Positions 42,748 through 54,172 of a DNA stretch of 64,000 nt are shown here, in pieces. The stretch is from Galeopsis tetrahit. Its lineage: Eukaryota; Streptophyta; Magnoliopsida; Lamiales; Lamiaceae. A model generated the notes under the pieces. It was not told the DNA's origin. It saw nothing but the letters and a program-made list of their open reading frames with translations, and ran no database searches. Positions within the stretch are counted from its first letter, which is position 1. Every line of letters begins with the position of its first letter. The position numbers and the translations under genes were made by a program. The stretch is from positions 24,927,195 through 24,991,194 of the forward strand of contig OY776126.1 in the NCBI GenBank assembly GCA_963675135.1, written 5' to 3'.

Positions 42748-44996
42748 AAAGGACCGGGCGAGCAGGTGGTAGCTGACGAAGTTCCCGTAGTAGATTCGTC
42801 AACCAGATAATATCAGCAGCTGTGTTCGCCATTGCCCGATATTCAGACTCGCAACTCGAGCGGGCAACAGTTGGTTGCTTCTTGGAACTCCAAGAAACAA
42901 GATTTCCTCTCAAGAAGATTGAGTAGCCGTAAGTGGAACGACGCGTTTCAAGACACCGAGCCCATTCAGCATCCGAATAGCCCACAATGGATTGATCGGA
43001 CCGGCGAGCAAAGGAGAGTCCATAGTGAATGGTGCCTTTGACATAGCGAATGATGCGCTTAACCGCAGAGAAGTGATCAACATAAGGCGCCTGAAGAAAT
43101 TGACTGACATGATTTACCGCGAAGGAGAGGTCAGGTCGAGTGATTGTCAAATATTGAACAGCACCAACAAGCGAGCGATAGAGGGTTGGATCTGAGAACG
43201 GGGCACCAGTGCTCGTCAAGGATTCACCAGCGACCAGTGGTGTGGCAATTGGTCGGGAGTCAGCGAGGGATGCGCGATCGAGGATGTCACGAGCATACTT
43301 GGACTAACCAAGAAACAGGCCATCTGAAGTGTAAGAGATCTCTAGGCCCAAAAAATAGTTTAGGCGACCTAAATCCTTCAAGGCGAACTCCTTGTGTGCC
43401 TGCGAGATGAATCGAGCAAGAAGAGGAGGATCATTGCCTGTAATGATAATGTCGTCCACATAGAGAAGTAGGTAGACAACGGACTTGCCCTTGTGAAGGA
43501 AGAACAGCGAGGAGTCGGACTTGTAGGCAGAAAAACCGAGGCCGAATAAGAAGGTGCTAAACCTTTGAAACCAGGCAAGAGTGGCTTGTCGCAGACCATA
43601 CAACGCCTTTTTGAGGCGACAAACGTGATCTGGGAAACGAGCATCAACATAACCAGTGGGTTGGGCCATGAATACGGGCTTATCCAAAACATCATTTAGA
43701 AAGGCATTTTTAACATCAAGCTGGTAGAGGGACCAGTTTGATTGGACGGCGGTGATTAGGATGATCCGAACAGTCGCAGCCTTGACCACCAGGCTGAAAG
43801 TGTGGGAGAAGTCAACGTCGGGGATTTGAGTGAAACCCTGAGCGACCAAGCGAGCTTTATAACGTTCCACAGATCCATTAGAGTGATATTTCGTTCGAAA
43901 TACCCATTTGGAGCCAACAATATGTTTACACCTGAGGGGCAAGGAACTAAATACCAGGTGTGATTGTTGCGAAGAGCATCAATTTCTTCTTGCATGGCTG
44001 CCAGCCAGAGGGGAGATTTAGTAGCCGACTTGAATCCCCGAGGTTCAGATGAAAGGGCCAGGGCAGAGATGAGTGCCGAGGAGGTTGAAGCAACTGGATA
44101 TTTTGGTTTAAAAATGTCTGCCTTTCCCCGAGTAATCATTGGGTGCGAAGAAGTAGGTGGAGGCAAGGTGCGAGTAGGAGGTGGTGGTTGGGCGACCACC
44201 GTAGCAATCACTGGATCTGGCTTAGATGAGCAAAGCGAGTAAGGGTCAGACGGTGTTGGAGGGGATTGCCCGGCAGAGGAAGACGAACAGGTAGGCTCCA
44301 AAAACACAGAGACATCCAACATAGGTTCGGGAGATGAGCGAGCAGATGCCGAGAAAGGAAAGCATTGCTCGTCAAATTTTGCATGACGAGTGATGAAGAC
44401 TCTGTTCGAATCTGGATTAAGACATCGGAATCCTTTGTGAACACTGTTGTAACCCAAGAAAATACAGGGGCGACTACGAGGTGCCAACTTGTGCGAAGCA
44501 TAATCACGGAGAAATGGGTAAACTCGGCAACTAAAAGGTTTGAAGTTCCCATAGTTCGGCAGCTCAGAGAATAACTCCTGAAACAGAGAAGTGCCTTTCA
44601 AGATGGTGGAGGGTAGGCAATTGATGACATAGACAGCTGCCGAAAACGCATCAAACCAAAATCGAGGAGGAAGATTGCCATGGAACAACATAGAGAGCCC
44701 TGTTTCAATGATGTGTCGGTATTTGCGCTCAGCTTTGCCATTTTGCTCAGGAGTATATGGACAGGACAGTCTATGAAGAACTCCATGTTTTCGCAAGAAG
44801 CCGGAGACTCTATTATTGACGAACTCCGTATGCTCGGAAATTCACTTTTAGCTCGCATATGATATAACCAAGAAAATCTGGAGAAATCATCAACGAACAC
44901 GGCATAATATCGATAACCATCTGTGGAAAAAACAGGTGTAGGGCCCCATAAATCACAATGCACCAAATTAAGGACAGATAAAGCTCATTTTTCATT
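42748..44996 (-). pseudogene. copia-3 pol: integrase, RT and RNase H fragments
   Basis: Several frames are needed. Integrase: HCDLWGPTPV, VDDFSRFSW (44870-44970) and RKHGVLHRLSCPYTPEQNGKAERK (from 44796). Then FLGYNSVHKGFRC. RT: SKWVFRTKYHSNGSVERYKARL, QLDVKNAFLND, LKKALYGLRQA and YVDDIIITG (43942-43304). RNase H: YSDAEWARCLETRRST and SSCESEYRAM (43219-42728). Multiple frameshifts and stops; not functional. Confidence 0.9.
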
Positions 44997-45029
44997 AACT
45001 GGAAATGATAATTTTTTGCTCTTGGCTAA

Positions 45030-45833
45030 CTAACAAGAAGAGCAAACTCCCGGAGTGGGTAATATAGATGTAACGGAAATAGCTCCTAGCCTTTGTAAAT
45101 TTTTCAAAACCTCAATGGGTACATGGCCCAATCTTAAGTGTCGCAAATTGAAAGAAGCCTTGGATATGGTGGAGCGAACAACAGCAACAAAGCCTGGAAG
45201 CGAGGAGTCCAACACATATAAGCTTTGCTCACATCTGCCTCGAGCGATCACCTCCTTGGTGTTCCGCTTTTGAATGTGAAATGATTTGTCGGAAAAGATA
45301 ACATCAACACCTAGATCAGAGGTTAATTTACTGATAGACAAAAGATTCTTCGTGATATTCGGCACAACCAACACATCAACAAGACGAATTGAATTAGATA
45401 TAAAGCGAGAACCAATATGTGAAATAGGCAAAGCAGAACCGTTACCAACAATCACAGAACCATTACCAGAGTAGGGCGAGCAGGAATCCAGGTCGGAAGG
45501 GCGAGATGTCATGTGCGCCGAAGCACAAGAATCAATAAACCAGTCAGAGGTTGGGGCTGGGTCTAGCGAGCAGGCAGAGTTAAAAGCCTGAGCTAGATGC
45601 CGAGCGATCGGGCTGACGAGCATATGGCGAGGCAGCAATGTGGTCGGGGGGCTGAGCATATCGAGTGGGGCATTTGTCAGCATAGTGCTCACCCCGACAT
45701 ATTTGGCAACGGGGAATGTAAGGCCTGCGCTCGCCGCGACCAGTGTCGTGTCGACCACCCCGAGTTGACGAAGACTGTGAGGAACCACCAGATCGATGGT
45801 AGGGTTGATTGCGAGGACGAGCATGAGCAACAA
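45030..45833 (-). pseudogene. copia-3 protease and integrase zinc finger
   Basis: Minus-strand frame with DWFIDSCASAHMT (protease; the usual DSG is DSC here), VVPNITKNLLSISKL, then the LRLGHVPIEVL...C..C integrase zinc finger. It is offset from the gag frame, so a frameshift separates them. Confidence 0.85.
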
Positions 45834-46464
45834 AAGCGGCCTGAGGAGCAGGAGGCTCAGAGGTATTGTTCATGATTTCGAAGGTTGTGGCCTGGTGCAG
45901 GAGATCCCGAAAGGTCGAGACAGGGGTCATGGCCATTCGAGTGTCAGCAAAGCCTCCAAAGTGTGGCCCCAAGCCTCGTAAGAACTAGAGGGACTTATCA
46001 GATTCGTCGATGGGCTTACCAATGGCAGCAAGTTGATCGCAAATGACCTTGAATTTGCGACCGTAATCGGCAACGGGCATGTCATTACGCTTAAGGAGAA
46101 GGATTTCCTCGCGTAATTGAGTTATTCGCGATTGGGAGGAGTGACTGAAGGCGGCCTCAAGGGCGAGCCAAGCATCCCGAGAAGTATCACAATCGATCAC
46201 TTCAAAGAGGGATTCCTCGGTGAGAGAGGAGAGGAGAAGGCCAAGGACTTTCTGATCCTTATCACGCCAGACGGTGTAGGCCGGATTTACGGTGTTGTTG
46301 ACTCTGGTGGGAGGGGCGACAGTGGTGCCATCAACATGGCCAAACAGATCGGCACAGTGAAGCATCGGAAGAACCTGTTTCTTCCATAGAAGAAAATTAG
46401 TGGAGGTCAGTTTGACCGTAACCATATGTATTAAGACATTCATGGGGATTGAGGAATCGGCCAT
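45580..46464 (-). pseudogene. copia-3 gag
   Basis: It starts at ATG 46464 (MADSSIPMNV). It has the copia gag block LTSTNFLLWKKQVLP, then LEAAFSHSSQSRITQLREEI and a stop near 45985, and continues in the same frame to a CCHC-type CQICRGEHYADKC near 45700-45720. The presence of both ends of gag with one clear stop supports a decayed gene. Confidence 0.85.
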
Positions 46465-46595
46465 TGGAATGTAGATCGAGGGGGACAAGCTCGAGTATGA
46501 AAGGGGACGAGGGGGACTAGCTCGTCGGAGAAGGGCAGAGGCTGCCGTGAGGGCGGAGGGAGAAAAGATTTCGGATCGAGAGAAGGCTGATACCA

Positions 46596-46712
46596 TGTGA
46601 GAATGATGAATGGGAAAGATGTTTATCATTGATAAGGGTACTCCTATTTATATTACATTGATTAGTTAAAGTTACGATTTACACTAATGATGATTTACCG
46701 TTACGATTTACA
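46596..46712 (-). repeat. copia-3 5' LTR (short)
   Basis: 117 bp ending CA on the plus strand and followed on the minus strand by the TGGTATCAG primer site. Confidence 0.75.
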
Positions 46713-47220
46713 ATAAATGACTATATGCAAGGAAGGTAGAGATAATCACGAAATTATTCCTTAATAAACCTCAATGAATCAATAATTAAATAACTATCTT
46801 CCAATAATTTACAACACTTAATTCTTGAAAAATAGGCTAATTTTCATTTAAAAGCTAGCATAAACACATTCCAGCAACCCACTCTACTGTCAAACTCAGA
46901 GAGAAGGCAAATTACACCAACCAATCATCTTAAACTACGCAAACAGGGAAGAGAGCCATAAAGTTGCAATTATGAGATCCCAAATCCACAAGGTATGTTA
47001 GTTGAAATCATGGGAAGGCATTCAAACTCAAACACACCGTATACCCTCTATAATTAATTAAACTTCTTCTTGACAAAAATCCTAATTTTTAAATTTGAAG
47101 CATAATATCGAATGAGAACTCGAGCTAGACGATTACAAATCGACTTTTATAATATCCTTCACACAAGCACATTATCAAACACCTTGAGTGCTTCAAATTA
47201 ACACTAATATATATATATAT
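46713..47220. other. CACTA-2 interior, no gene
   Basis: About 500 bp of AT-rich sequence between copia-3 and the Athila-type element, ending in a short TA run near 47205-47222. No gene recognised. Confidence 0.5.
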
Positions 47221-47225
47221 ATACA

Positions 47226-49060
47226 TGACTTGGATGTATTTTTGCACACTTTTTACAACTATACGATCCCCACAAGCGTATGGGTTCGTTAGTAGTACGA
47301 TAAGTATACCAAGTAAAATTTCGTTCCAAGGACTTAATTGAGTGCTAGTGAATCCCTAAAGTTACAAGTAAGTATGCTATTGTAGTAACTAAATGATGTG
47401 TTTTGGATTTTCGAAAATAAGCACAAAAATAGTAAACTATATTAACTAAAGTAATAAGAACTAGTGACAAGAAATGACAATCTATCTAACTTTCTTTTGG
47501 AAAGTGCAAGGGAAGTGTATTGCCTCGGGTGTTTCCGTTTTGTGAGCAATTAAGTGAACTAGTGAACTAATTACATGATTTTACTACAAATTTTGGTTAA
47601 GCTAAAGGCTATCACATAAGTGTGCAAACCCCCTCGAAAGGCATAGGTAAACATCGTGCATTGATTAGCAATTATAGGATCTAACCAAATACCATAAGCT
47701 CCTAAGATAGTGTTGCATAAGCACTTTCAACACGGTTACTAATGCTTATGAAACGCCCTCTCACCAAACTCCTAGACGACCTCTATTTGTTTAGTGTCTA
47801 AGGTTGTCGGTCTAGCCATTAACACCCCTCTCGGGTGAGCTAATTACTAATTAACTTCTATTCAATTGATCAAAGCTCACACTAACACTCCCAATCATGC
47901 TACCCAACTCTCGTTGCAATAAACATAATCGAACATGCTTGCTAATAGGGTTGATCAACCAAATGAATCAATCAAAGTACAACTCTAGAAACATAAACAC
48001 CAAAATTATAAGTTAATCATGCAATTAATCCACAATTACACTAAATTCTCATCAAAACATCCACACCCAAGGCAATTGAGGATTAGCCCATGGTTCTAGA
48101 AGAGAATCCCATGGTTACAACAACAAACAACATCAAACTCATAATAAAATAACAAGAGATTGAAGAAATTAAGATGATAATCGTAGCTTGATTTGAAGTA
48201 AACACCACTATTCTATCTAATCTAATGAAGAAATTAAACTAAAAATGAAGAACACCTGCAACTATGTGAATGTGTGTGTGGAAAATGCTTGTAAAAAGAG
48301 TTCTCCCCTTTGGATTTTAAGAAAGGGAGTTTATATAGTGTTTGGGAAGGGTTTGAATGACATAATTGCAAGTTGATCCCTCAAAAATGGAGAAAATACA
48401 AGTTTGACACCGAAAATGGGGTGACTCGGCCGAGTTGGGGTCACTCGGCCGAGTGGGACACTTAAGAAGCGTGTAGCAACTCTTTCCAGCCGAGACTCGG
48501 CCGAGTGAGGGTCACTCGGCCGAGTGGTCTTCAATTCCAGGAGCTACGGCATTCATCCTTACTCGGCCGAGTGGGCTCACTCGGCCGAGTGCGCAGTAAA
48601 ATGCAAAATTGCAGATTCGGCCGAGTAACCTTACGCGGTCGAGTGATGTCCGATTCCAGGAGCTACGCATTCAAACTTACTCGGCCGAGTCGGCTCACTC
48701 GGCCGAGTGCGCAGTAAAATGCAAAATTGCAGATTCGGCCGAGTAACCTCACTCGGTCGAGTGCCTCTTCACCTTCTCGTTCCATGCATAACTTTCGCCT
48801 CGGATGTCGAATTGACTCGATTCCTTTGGCTAATCCACTCCGTTTTTCGAGACGAATCCAACCGTGCACTCCTCTTTCCGGTCCGATCACTTGTGGTATG
48901 TGTTTTGCTCCGATTTCCATCGTATTTCCTACACAATCAACAAAACACAACCTTTCTCTCATTTCGGCTTAAACAATCATATTCACTGTATAATTCAATG
49001 AAATCAACATCAAATGAGCTTCAAATATGCATCTAAATCATGTAAATTCCACCCGAATCA
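47226..49060 (-). repeat. Athila-type 3' LTR
   Basis: 1835 bp. Compared with the 5' LTR it lacks about 90 bp (55118-55207 in the other copy) and has extra palindrome units. Confidence 0.92.
48423..48710. repeat. array of the 12-bp palindrome ACTCGGCCGAGT
   Basis: Eight perfect copies and several one-base variants lie in about 290 bp of the 3' LTR. The 5' LTR has five perfect copies (55455-55675). Each is self-complementary and contains two CpG. Open frames rich in RPS and GRV in this region are by-products of the repeat. Confidence 0.93.
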
Positions 49061-49075
49061 ACTCCCCCAAACTTA
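49061..49075 (-). promoter_or_regulatory. Athila-type polypurine tract
   Basis: The minus strand reads AGTTTGGGGGAGT directly against the 3' LTR. Confidence 0.8.
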
Positions 49076-50859
49076 AAGTGTTGCTCGTCCTCGAGCAACG
49101 AAAGAATTACAACATGAGGGTGAAATTTACAACTAGATGATCAATGAAAGATCCCACGTATCAAATGACATGAAATGAATTATTCTTCCTCAAGATACAT
49201 TCTTAAAATGATCACCAGTTCAATATTGAAGATCCAACTCATTACTCACACATGCTCTACACACAACAACAAGTGATGGTGATGACAATATCAAGATGTT
49301 CAAGTTTATCTCACAAGAAATAGTATTTCACTCAAACACTCAAACAAATTAAGGACAATAAGCACTCATCAATCAAATCATGCATTGCAATTGCCATAAG
49401 CTTGTCCAAGCTCTACCATCTTTCCACCACAAACATGTTCAACAATGAGATCAATAGGGCTTAACCAAGGACGTAACATTGGCTCTTTGGAAACGGTGGG
49501 AAGAATTTGGGAAATGTGACTCGACTAGTGGAGGACAACGAACCATTTTTTTTTTCTTTTCCTTTTTCCCATTTCATTCAAAACAAACCATCCATCATCC
49601 TCACTTTTCTTTTCATTCTCAAGAATTTTCTTCCTTTGTTTCTTTCAAGAGTCTACTTTTTGCTCTCAAGCACATGTTTTTGGGAGATCCCCTCCCTCTT
49701 CTCTCTTTTTATTTTATTTTTCACTCTCTTTTCTAGGGGCTCCCATTTTTTTTCCCTTTCTTTTGTTTCTCATCTTTTCTTTCTCTTTTTTCTTTGCTCA
49801 AACACCTCACACACATTTCAATCAAAATTCATGTTTTTCCACTTTTCACTTGTCCTCCACTAGTAAAGGGTAAAGGCTTAATAAGTTCAAGAGGTTAAAC
49901 ATTGTAGGTTGCCAAAAGATCAAGTTTTAAGGCTCAAATTGGCTAACTACGGAAACTTCTTTTTGGTATGGGAATATTTGGCTAAGTGACTATTAATAAC
50001 AAAAGATGGCCTAAATCATATCCCATTATTTCACACACTTGTGGTTTCAAGCAAGAACTTGGGCAAGTTCTAGAAAAACAAGCAATGAATTGATTCACTC
50101 ACAAATGAAATAAACCGGATTAATGCTCGGTTCAAAGCTCAACTCTCACCGGTTCATTAAAGACTCAAACATTCATCAATCACCACCACACATAACTCAT
50201 TGTGCATGCAAAACATCCATAGGCAACAAGATGACAACAACACAAACAAAATGATTCATTACAAACATGTACACATTCAAGGAATCAAATTCACAACAAA
50301 TCACTATAAAATGTGTCTCAATGATCATTAAAGCTCAAATTACACACATACACAAGAGTACACATTGGTGTCAATAGAAAATGTAAAAACGAACATACCC
50401 CCCAAACTTTTTCATTGCAAAGCAATTAAAAGTTTGGAAAAATAGTGTTGCATTGATATTGACACCAAGTGCTAACCATACAAATCTACACACATGGGCC
50501 ACTATCCCAACAATTAACACTAAGAGTAGCTAAGCAATCAATATTATGAACAAGAATATAAATTCCACTACCCCCCCCCCCCCAAACTTAGTAATTGTTA
50601 TGCAATCCTAAGTTTGGAGTGGGCGTACCTCTCACGATTGCTATAGCTACACCTTCTTCGAAGCTCAAAGTTCCACTTTCGATCTCCAATCGTCCATTCG
50701 ATCCAAGCTTCTCCAACTAACATCAAAACTCACAAACACATCAAACTAAACTAACAAAGCAAATAAAATGAGCAAGAAATGAAATAAAGCAAGTAAAAAT
50801 GGGTTGCCTCCCATTTAGCGCTAGGTTTAACGTCCTATGCCGGACGGAACTTAACAAGT
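49076..50859 (-). other. long non-coding 3' region of the Athila-type element
   Basis: 1.8 kb where RT and integrase would be expected. It holds a T/C-rich tract at 49540-49830, a C-run at 50572-50582 and no long minus-strand frame. The plus-strand frames at 49479-49863 are low-complexity Phe/Leu/Ser and are not genes. Confidence 0.75.
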
Positions 50860-53800
50860 TCATACTTCTCTTTCTTTGAATGGGGGATGATAGTACTTGA
50901 CATTGTGCTCATCGGTGATGAACACTTCATCCTCCTCACTTTCCAACGCAATGCCTCCTCCATAGACCAATTTCTTCATGACCAACATTTTCCTTTCCTT
51001 GATCTTTATCTTTCCAAGGACTTCCATCACTCCCAAGGTGCCCCATACCACCTTATCTCCAATTTCAAAACCCTTTTCAATCTTCCTCTCCTTTAAACTC
51101 TTCCTTTTCCTTTCTTCATCTTCACTATCCTCAAGGAACTTATCAAAACTCTTCTCCTTATAAAACTCCCCCAAACTTGAGTTTTGCTCAAGTTTGGGAG
51201 TTTGCCTCAATTTGTTATCATCTCCCGGATCTTTAAATGGGACTTTTGGTAATGGCTCTTTCACATAAATGTCACATTCTTGGATGGAGGGGGATTCCTT
51301 CTTTCTTGGGGAACTCTCAATTGAGCCATACTTGGAGAAAATCACTTTCTCTCCATTCACCTCCAATGTTACCTCCCCTTTTCTCAAATCGATGTTTGCT
51401 CCCCCCGTGGCAAGAAATGGCCTCCCAAGAATCAATGGGATATTTGCATCTTCTTTCATATCTAACACCACGAAGTCGGCCGGAATGATGAACTTGTCAA
51501 TCTTCACCAATACATCTTCAATGATCCCTTTAGGATGGGTGATGGAACGATCCGGTAATTGGAGAGTAATTGATGTGGGCACTACTTCTCCAAGTCCCAA
51601 ACGCTTGAAGATTGAAAGTGGCATCAAATTGATGCTAGCTCCCAAATCACAAAGAGCTTTCATCATGGGACCATCACCAATTTCACATGGGAGAGTGAAA
51701 CTACCGGGATCCTTGAGCTTTTCGGGAGGAGTTCGTTGAAGGATAGCACTACACTCTTCGGTCAACTTGATCTTCTCATCATCCACTAGTTTCTTTTTGT
51801 TTGCTATTGCATCCTTTAGAAACTTCATGTAATGAGGTATTTGCTCTAAAGCATCCGAAAGTGGAAGATCAATGTGGATTTTCTTGAAGATATCCAAAAA
51901 CTTCCCGAACTTCTCATCCATTTTCTTCATGTATCTTCCCGGGTATGGAAGTGGCTCATATGTAATGGGCACCCCCCATCTATCACAAGGTACCTCAAGC
52001 TGCTTCTTTTTCAAATCTTTGGCAATTCTCCACTTTGGAATTCTTGGAGCAACCTTTCCACTTCCAACTTTGTCTATCCTCTTCTTTTCCGCTTCCTCCG
52101 TTTCTTTTGCCTTTAACACTTCACCCTCTTCCAATTCAATTGAATAGACTCCATATTGTTCACCACTTGAAATTGTAATAGCATTACAATGCTCACGTGG
52201 GTTTACCTCGATGTTTGAGGGAAATTTACCCTTTGTATGTTGAGATCCAATGGAAGTTGCCAATTGCCCCATTTGAAATTCCATCGATTTTTGATTACTC
52301 ATGATTTGGGCAAGCATTGAGTCGGTAGATTTTTGGTTACTCATGAGTTGGGCAAGCATTGAGTCGGTAGATTTTTGGTTACTCATGAGTTGGGCAAGGA
52401 TGGAGTCAGATGCTTCAGATTTCTTCTCACTTGTCTCCATTCTCTTCATGAGGAGTGCAAGAAGCTCATCCGTGGAGGACTTCCCTTCTCCACTTGGAAG
52501 TTTTGCACCGGGATCAAATCCGGGAGGATATTGAATAGCACCTTTGGGATTGGAATAGGACAAATTCTCATTCCTCCGAAAATTCGAGTTTTGAGGAGCT
52601 TGGTATTGAGGGGATGGTCCCCCTTGTCCTTGAGATGATGAAGTTTGCCCTTGGAATCGGTTTTGAGGAGGAGCTTGATATCCTTGACCACGATTTTGAT
52701 ATAGTGGTTGACCTTGATATTGTCGATTCCCTTGAAAATTTTGTGGGTATCCTTGTTGACCCATGTATTGCACATCCTCCATAGGTCCCATTTGAAGATT
52801 CTCTTGCCCAAAGGATAAATGATTATCTCTTGTTTGAGATAAAACATTCACCTTTTCAATGAGTGTAGTCATCATTGCTTTTATGCTATCATTAGCATCC
52901 ACTTGGGCTACCCGATTTTGTGCTCCACGGTCTACTCTCATTTTGAAAGTATTGCTTGATATCCCTTCTACGATGTCATTTATCTCTTCCACCGATTTCA
53001 TCCAAATTGAACCCCCTGCACAAGCATCAATGTGATGTTGATCTTCCAATCGTAACCCACCAACGAACCAACATGTTGTTTGTTCTATTGGGAAACCATG
53101 ATGGGGGCATGTGATGAGAAGATTCGTAAACCTTTCCCATGCCTCTTTGATTCCCTCCGTTGGACCTTGTTGAAATGTGGAGATCTTTTGTTTGGCTTCC
53201 ATAGTCTTTGAAGGAGGGTAGTACTTCAATAGAAATCTTTTCTTCAACTCTTCCCACGTCCTCACTTCTCCGGCGGGAATGCTTGATTGTAGCCAAGCTT
53301 TTGCTTTCCCCGTCAATGTGAATGGGAATAGCCTCATCTTTTTAGCATCTTCCGACACTCCGTTTTGCTTGAGAGTGTCGGCCATCTCCAAGAATTGAGC
53401 GAGGTGTTCATTCGGGTCTTCCTCAAATCCTTCCTCCGTCCTTCCTTCAAATTGCCTCTCCCTCAACATCCTTAATAAAGAGGCACTAATCTCAAAATTG
53501 TTTGCCTCCACCCTTGGTCTTGCCAACCCATCGTAATGCTCCCTAGGTTGAGGCTCAAAATATTCCCTCATTGGCCTTCCATGGTACACACGTTGAGGTT
53601 CTTCTATATGTGGAGGCGGAGGGATGTATTCCTCTTGAATGTGTTGAGGGTGAGGATATTGGTAAGGTGGAGGGTAAGGGTGTTGAGGTGGTGGAAATTG
53701 ATGTGGAGGTGGATAGTAGGCTTGTTGTGGAGGTGGATAAGGGTAAGGGTAGTATCCTTGATATGGAAGGTGGTTTTGAGGTGGATACGGATTATGGAGA

Positions 53801-54033
53801 ATTGGTGGAGGATTTTGAGGTGGATTACCTCCTTGTTGATTCCCAACTTGGGGATTCTCTCTTTGAGGCTCATCATCTCCATTTGGTGGAAGATTCATCT
53901 CTTCAATGTTCTCCATCTCAAATGGTTCTTCTATGACTCTTTGTCGATTCCTACTTCGATTCCTTCTTCTTGCGTGTGCCTCGATCTCAAGATCCAATGG
54001 TTCCAAATTTCCTCCACGAGATCTTGTGATCAT
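50860..54033 (-). CDS. Athila-type gag-protease
   Basis: Intact minus-strand frame from ATG 54033 (MITRSRGGN) to the stop at 50860, about 1057 residues. The N-terminal region is Pro/Tyr/Gln-rich with PPP and YPPP repeats. A retrotransposon gag domain follows (about residues 180-350: LARPRVEANNFEI, GKAKAWLQSSIPAGEVRTWEEL, KRFLLKYYPPSKT). Next is a QNxxxxGQ-rich linker with three near-identical SILAQLMSNQKSTD-like repeats (about 560-605). The aspartic protease has ALCDLGASINLMP at about residue 790, in which Asp-Leu-Gly replaces the usual Asp-Thr/Ser-Gly, and the second block IPLILGRPFLATGGANID. The C-terminus ends with a WGTLGVMEVLGK segment and YYHPPFKE. Such D-L-G proteases are normal in Athila. 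The frame has no stop, so the gag may still be made. Confidence 0.92.
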   Translation of the reverse strand: MITRSRGGNLEPLDLEIEAHARRRNRSRNRQRVIEEPFEMENIEEMNLPPNGDDEPQRENPQVGNQQGGNPPQNPPPILHNPYPPQNHLPYQGYYPYPYPPPQQAYYPPPHQFPPPQHPYPPPYQYPHPQHIQEEYIPPPPHIEEPQRVYHGRPMREYFEPQPREHYDGLARPRVEANNFEISASLLRMLRERQFEGRTEEGFEEDPNEHLAQFLEMADTLKQNGVSEDAKKMRLFPFTLTGKAKAWLQSSIPAGEVRTWEELKKRFLLKYYPPSKTMEAKQKISTFQQGPTEGIKEAWERFTNLLITCPHHGFPIEQTTCWFVGGLRLEDQHHIDACAGGSIWMKSVEEINDIVEGISSNTFKMRVDRGAQNRVAQVDANDSIKAMMTTLIEKVNVLSQTRDNHLSFGQENLQMGPMEDVQYMGQQGYPQNFQGNRQYQGQPLYQNRGQGYQAPPQNRFQGQTSSSQGQGGPSPQYQAPQNSNFRRNENLSYSNPKGAIQYPPGFDPGAKLPSGEGKSSTDELLALLMKRMETSEKKSEASDSILAQLMSNQKSTDSMLAQLMSNQKSTDSMLAQIMSNQKSMEFQMGQLATSIGSQHTKGKFPSNIEVNPREHCNAITISSGEQYGVYSIELEEGEVLKAKETEEAEKKRIDKVGSGKVAPRIPKWRIAKDLKKKQLEVPCDRWGVPITYEPLPYPGRYMKKMDEKFGKFLDIFKKIHIDLPLSDALEQIPHYMKFLKDAIANKKKLVDDEKIKLTEECSAILQRTPPEKLKDPGSFTLPCEIGDGPMMKALCDLGASINLMPLSIFKRLGLGEVVPTSITLQLPDRSITHPKGIIEDVLVKIDKFIIPADFVVLDMKEDANIPLILGRPFLATGGANIDLRKGEVTLEVNGEKVIFSKYGSIESSPRKKESPSIQECDIYVKEPLPKVPFKDPGDDNKLRQTPKLEQNSSLGEFYKEKSFDKFLEDSEDEERKRKSLKERKIEKGFEIGDKVVWGTLGVMEVLGKIKIKERKMLVMKKLVYGGGIALESEEDEVFITDEHNVKYYHPPFKEREV

Positions 54034-54153
54034 ACACCTACAAAAGACAAGTATCAAAGCCCACTAAGACGAACTAAACAAAATAACAAAAAGAAATGCT
54101 ACTATCAATAACACTCTACAAAATTTAAGTTTCACAAATAACACTCGCTTAAA

Positions 54154-54171
54154 TCCCCGGCAGCGGCGCCA
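54154..54171 (-). promoter_or_regulatory. Athila-type primer binding site
   Basis: The minus strand reads TGGCGCCGCTGCCGGGGA one base after the 5' LTR end. Confidence 0.88.
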
Positions 54172-54172
54172 T

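Larger units (their letters stand above)
42640..46712 (-). mobile_element. copia-3: decayed copia with very short LTRs
   Basis: About 4.1 kb on the minus strand. Matching ends of about 110-117 bp at 42640-42747 and 46596-46712 (tgtgagaatgatg(g/a)atggg...) serve as LTRs. A TGGTATCAG primer site lies at 46587-46595. The right LTR ends gatttaca. No matching 5-bp duplication was found, and the left LTR seems trimmed at its inner side. LTRs this short are unusual but known among plant copia lineages. Confidence 0.82.

Noticed and set aside
48423..48710. Regular short repeats reminiscent of a CRISPR array
   Set aside because: This is plant nuclear DNA, spacers are not uniform or unique, and the repeats lie in a retrotransposon LTR.
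48331..49036. Frames rich in RPS and GRV repeats, duplicated at 55364-56002
   Set aside because: They are products of the ACTCGGCCGAGT palindrome array in the LTRs.
49479..49863. Plus-strand frames with a membrane-protein look (Phe/Leu/Ser)
   Set aside because: They arise from a T/C-rich tract in the non-coding region of the Athila-type element; the two overlapping frames look alike because of low complexity.
53536..54111. 191-codon plus-strand frame rich in Arg/Trp
   Set aside because: It is antisense to the Pro/Tyr-rich gag N-terminus and has no independent support.
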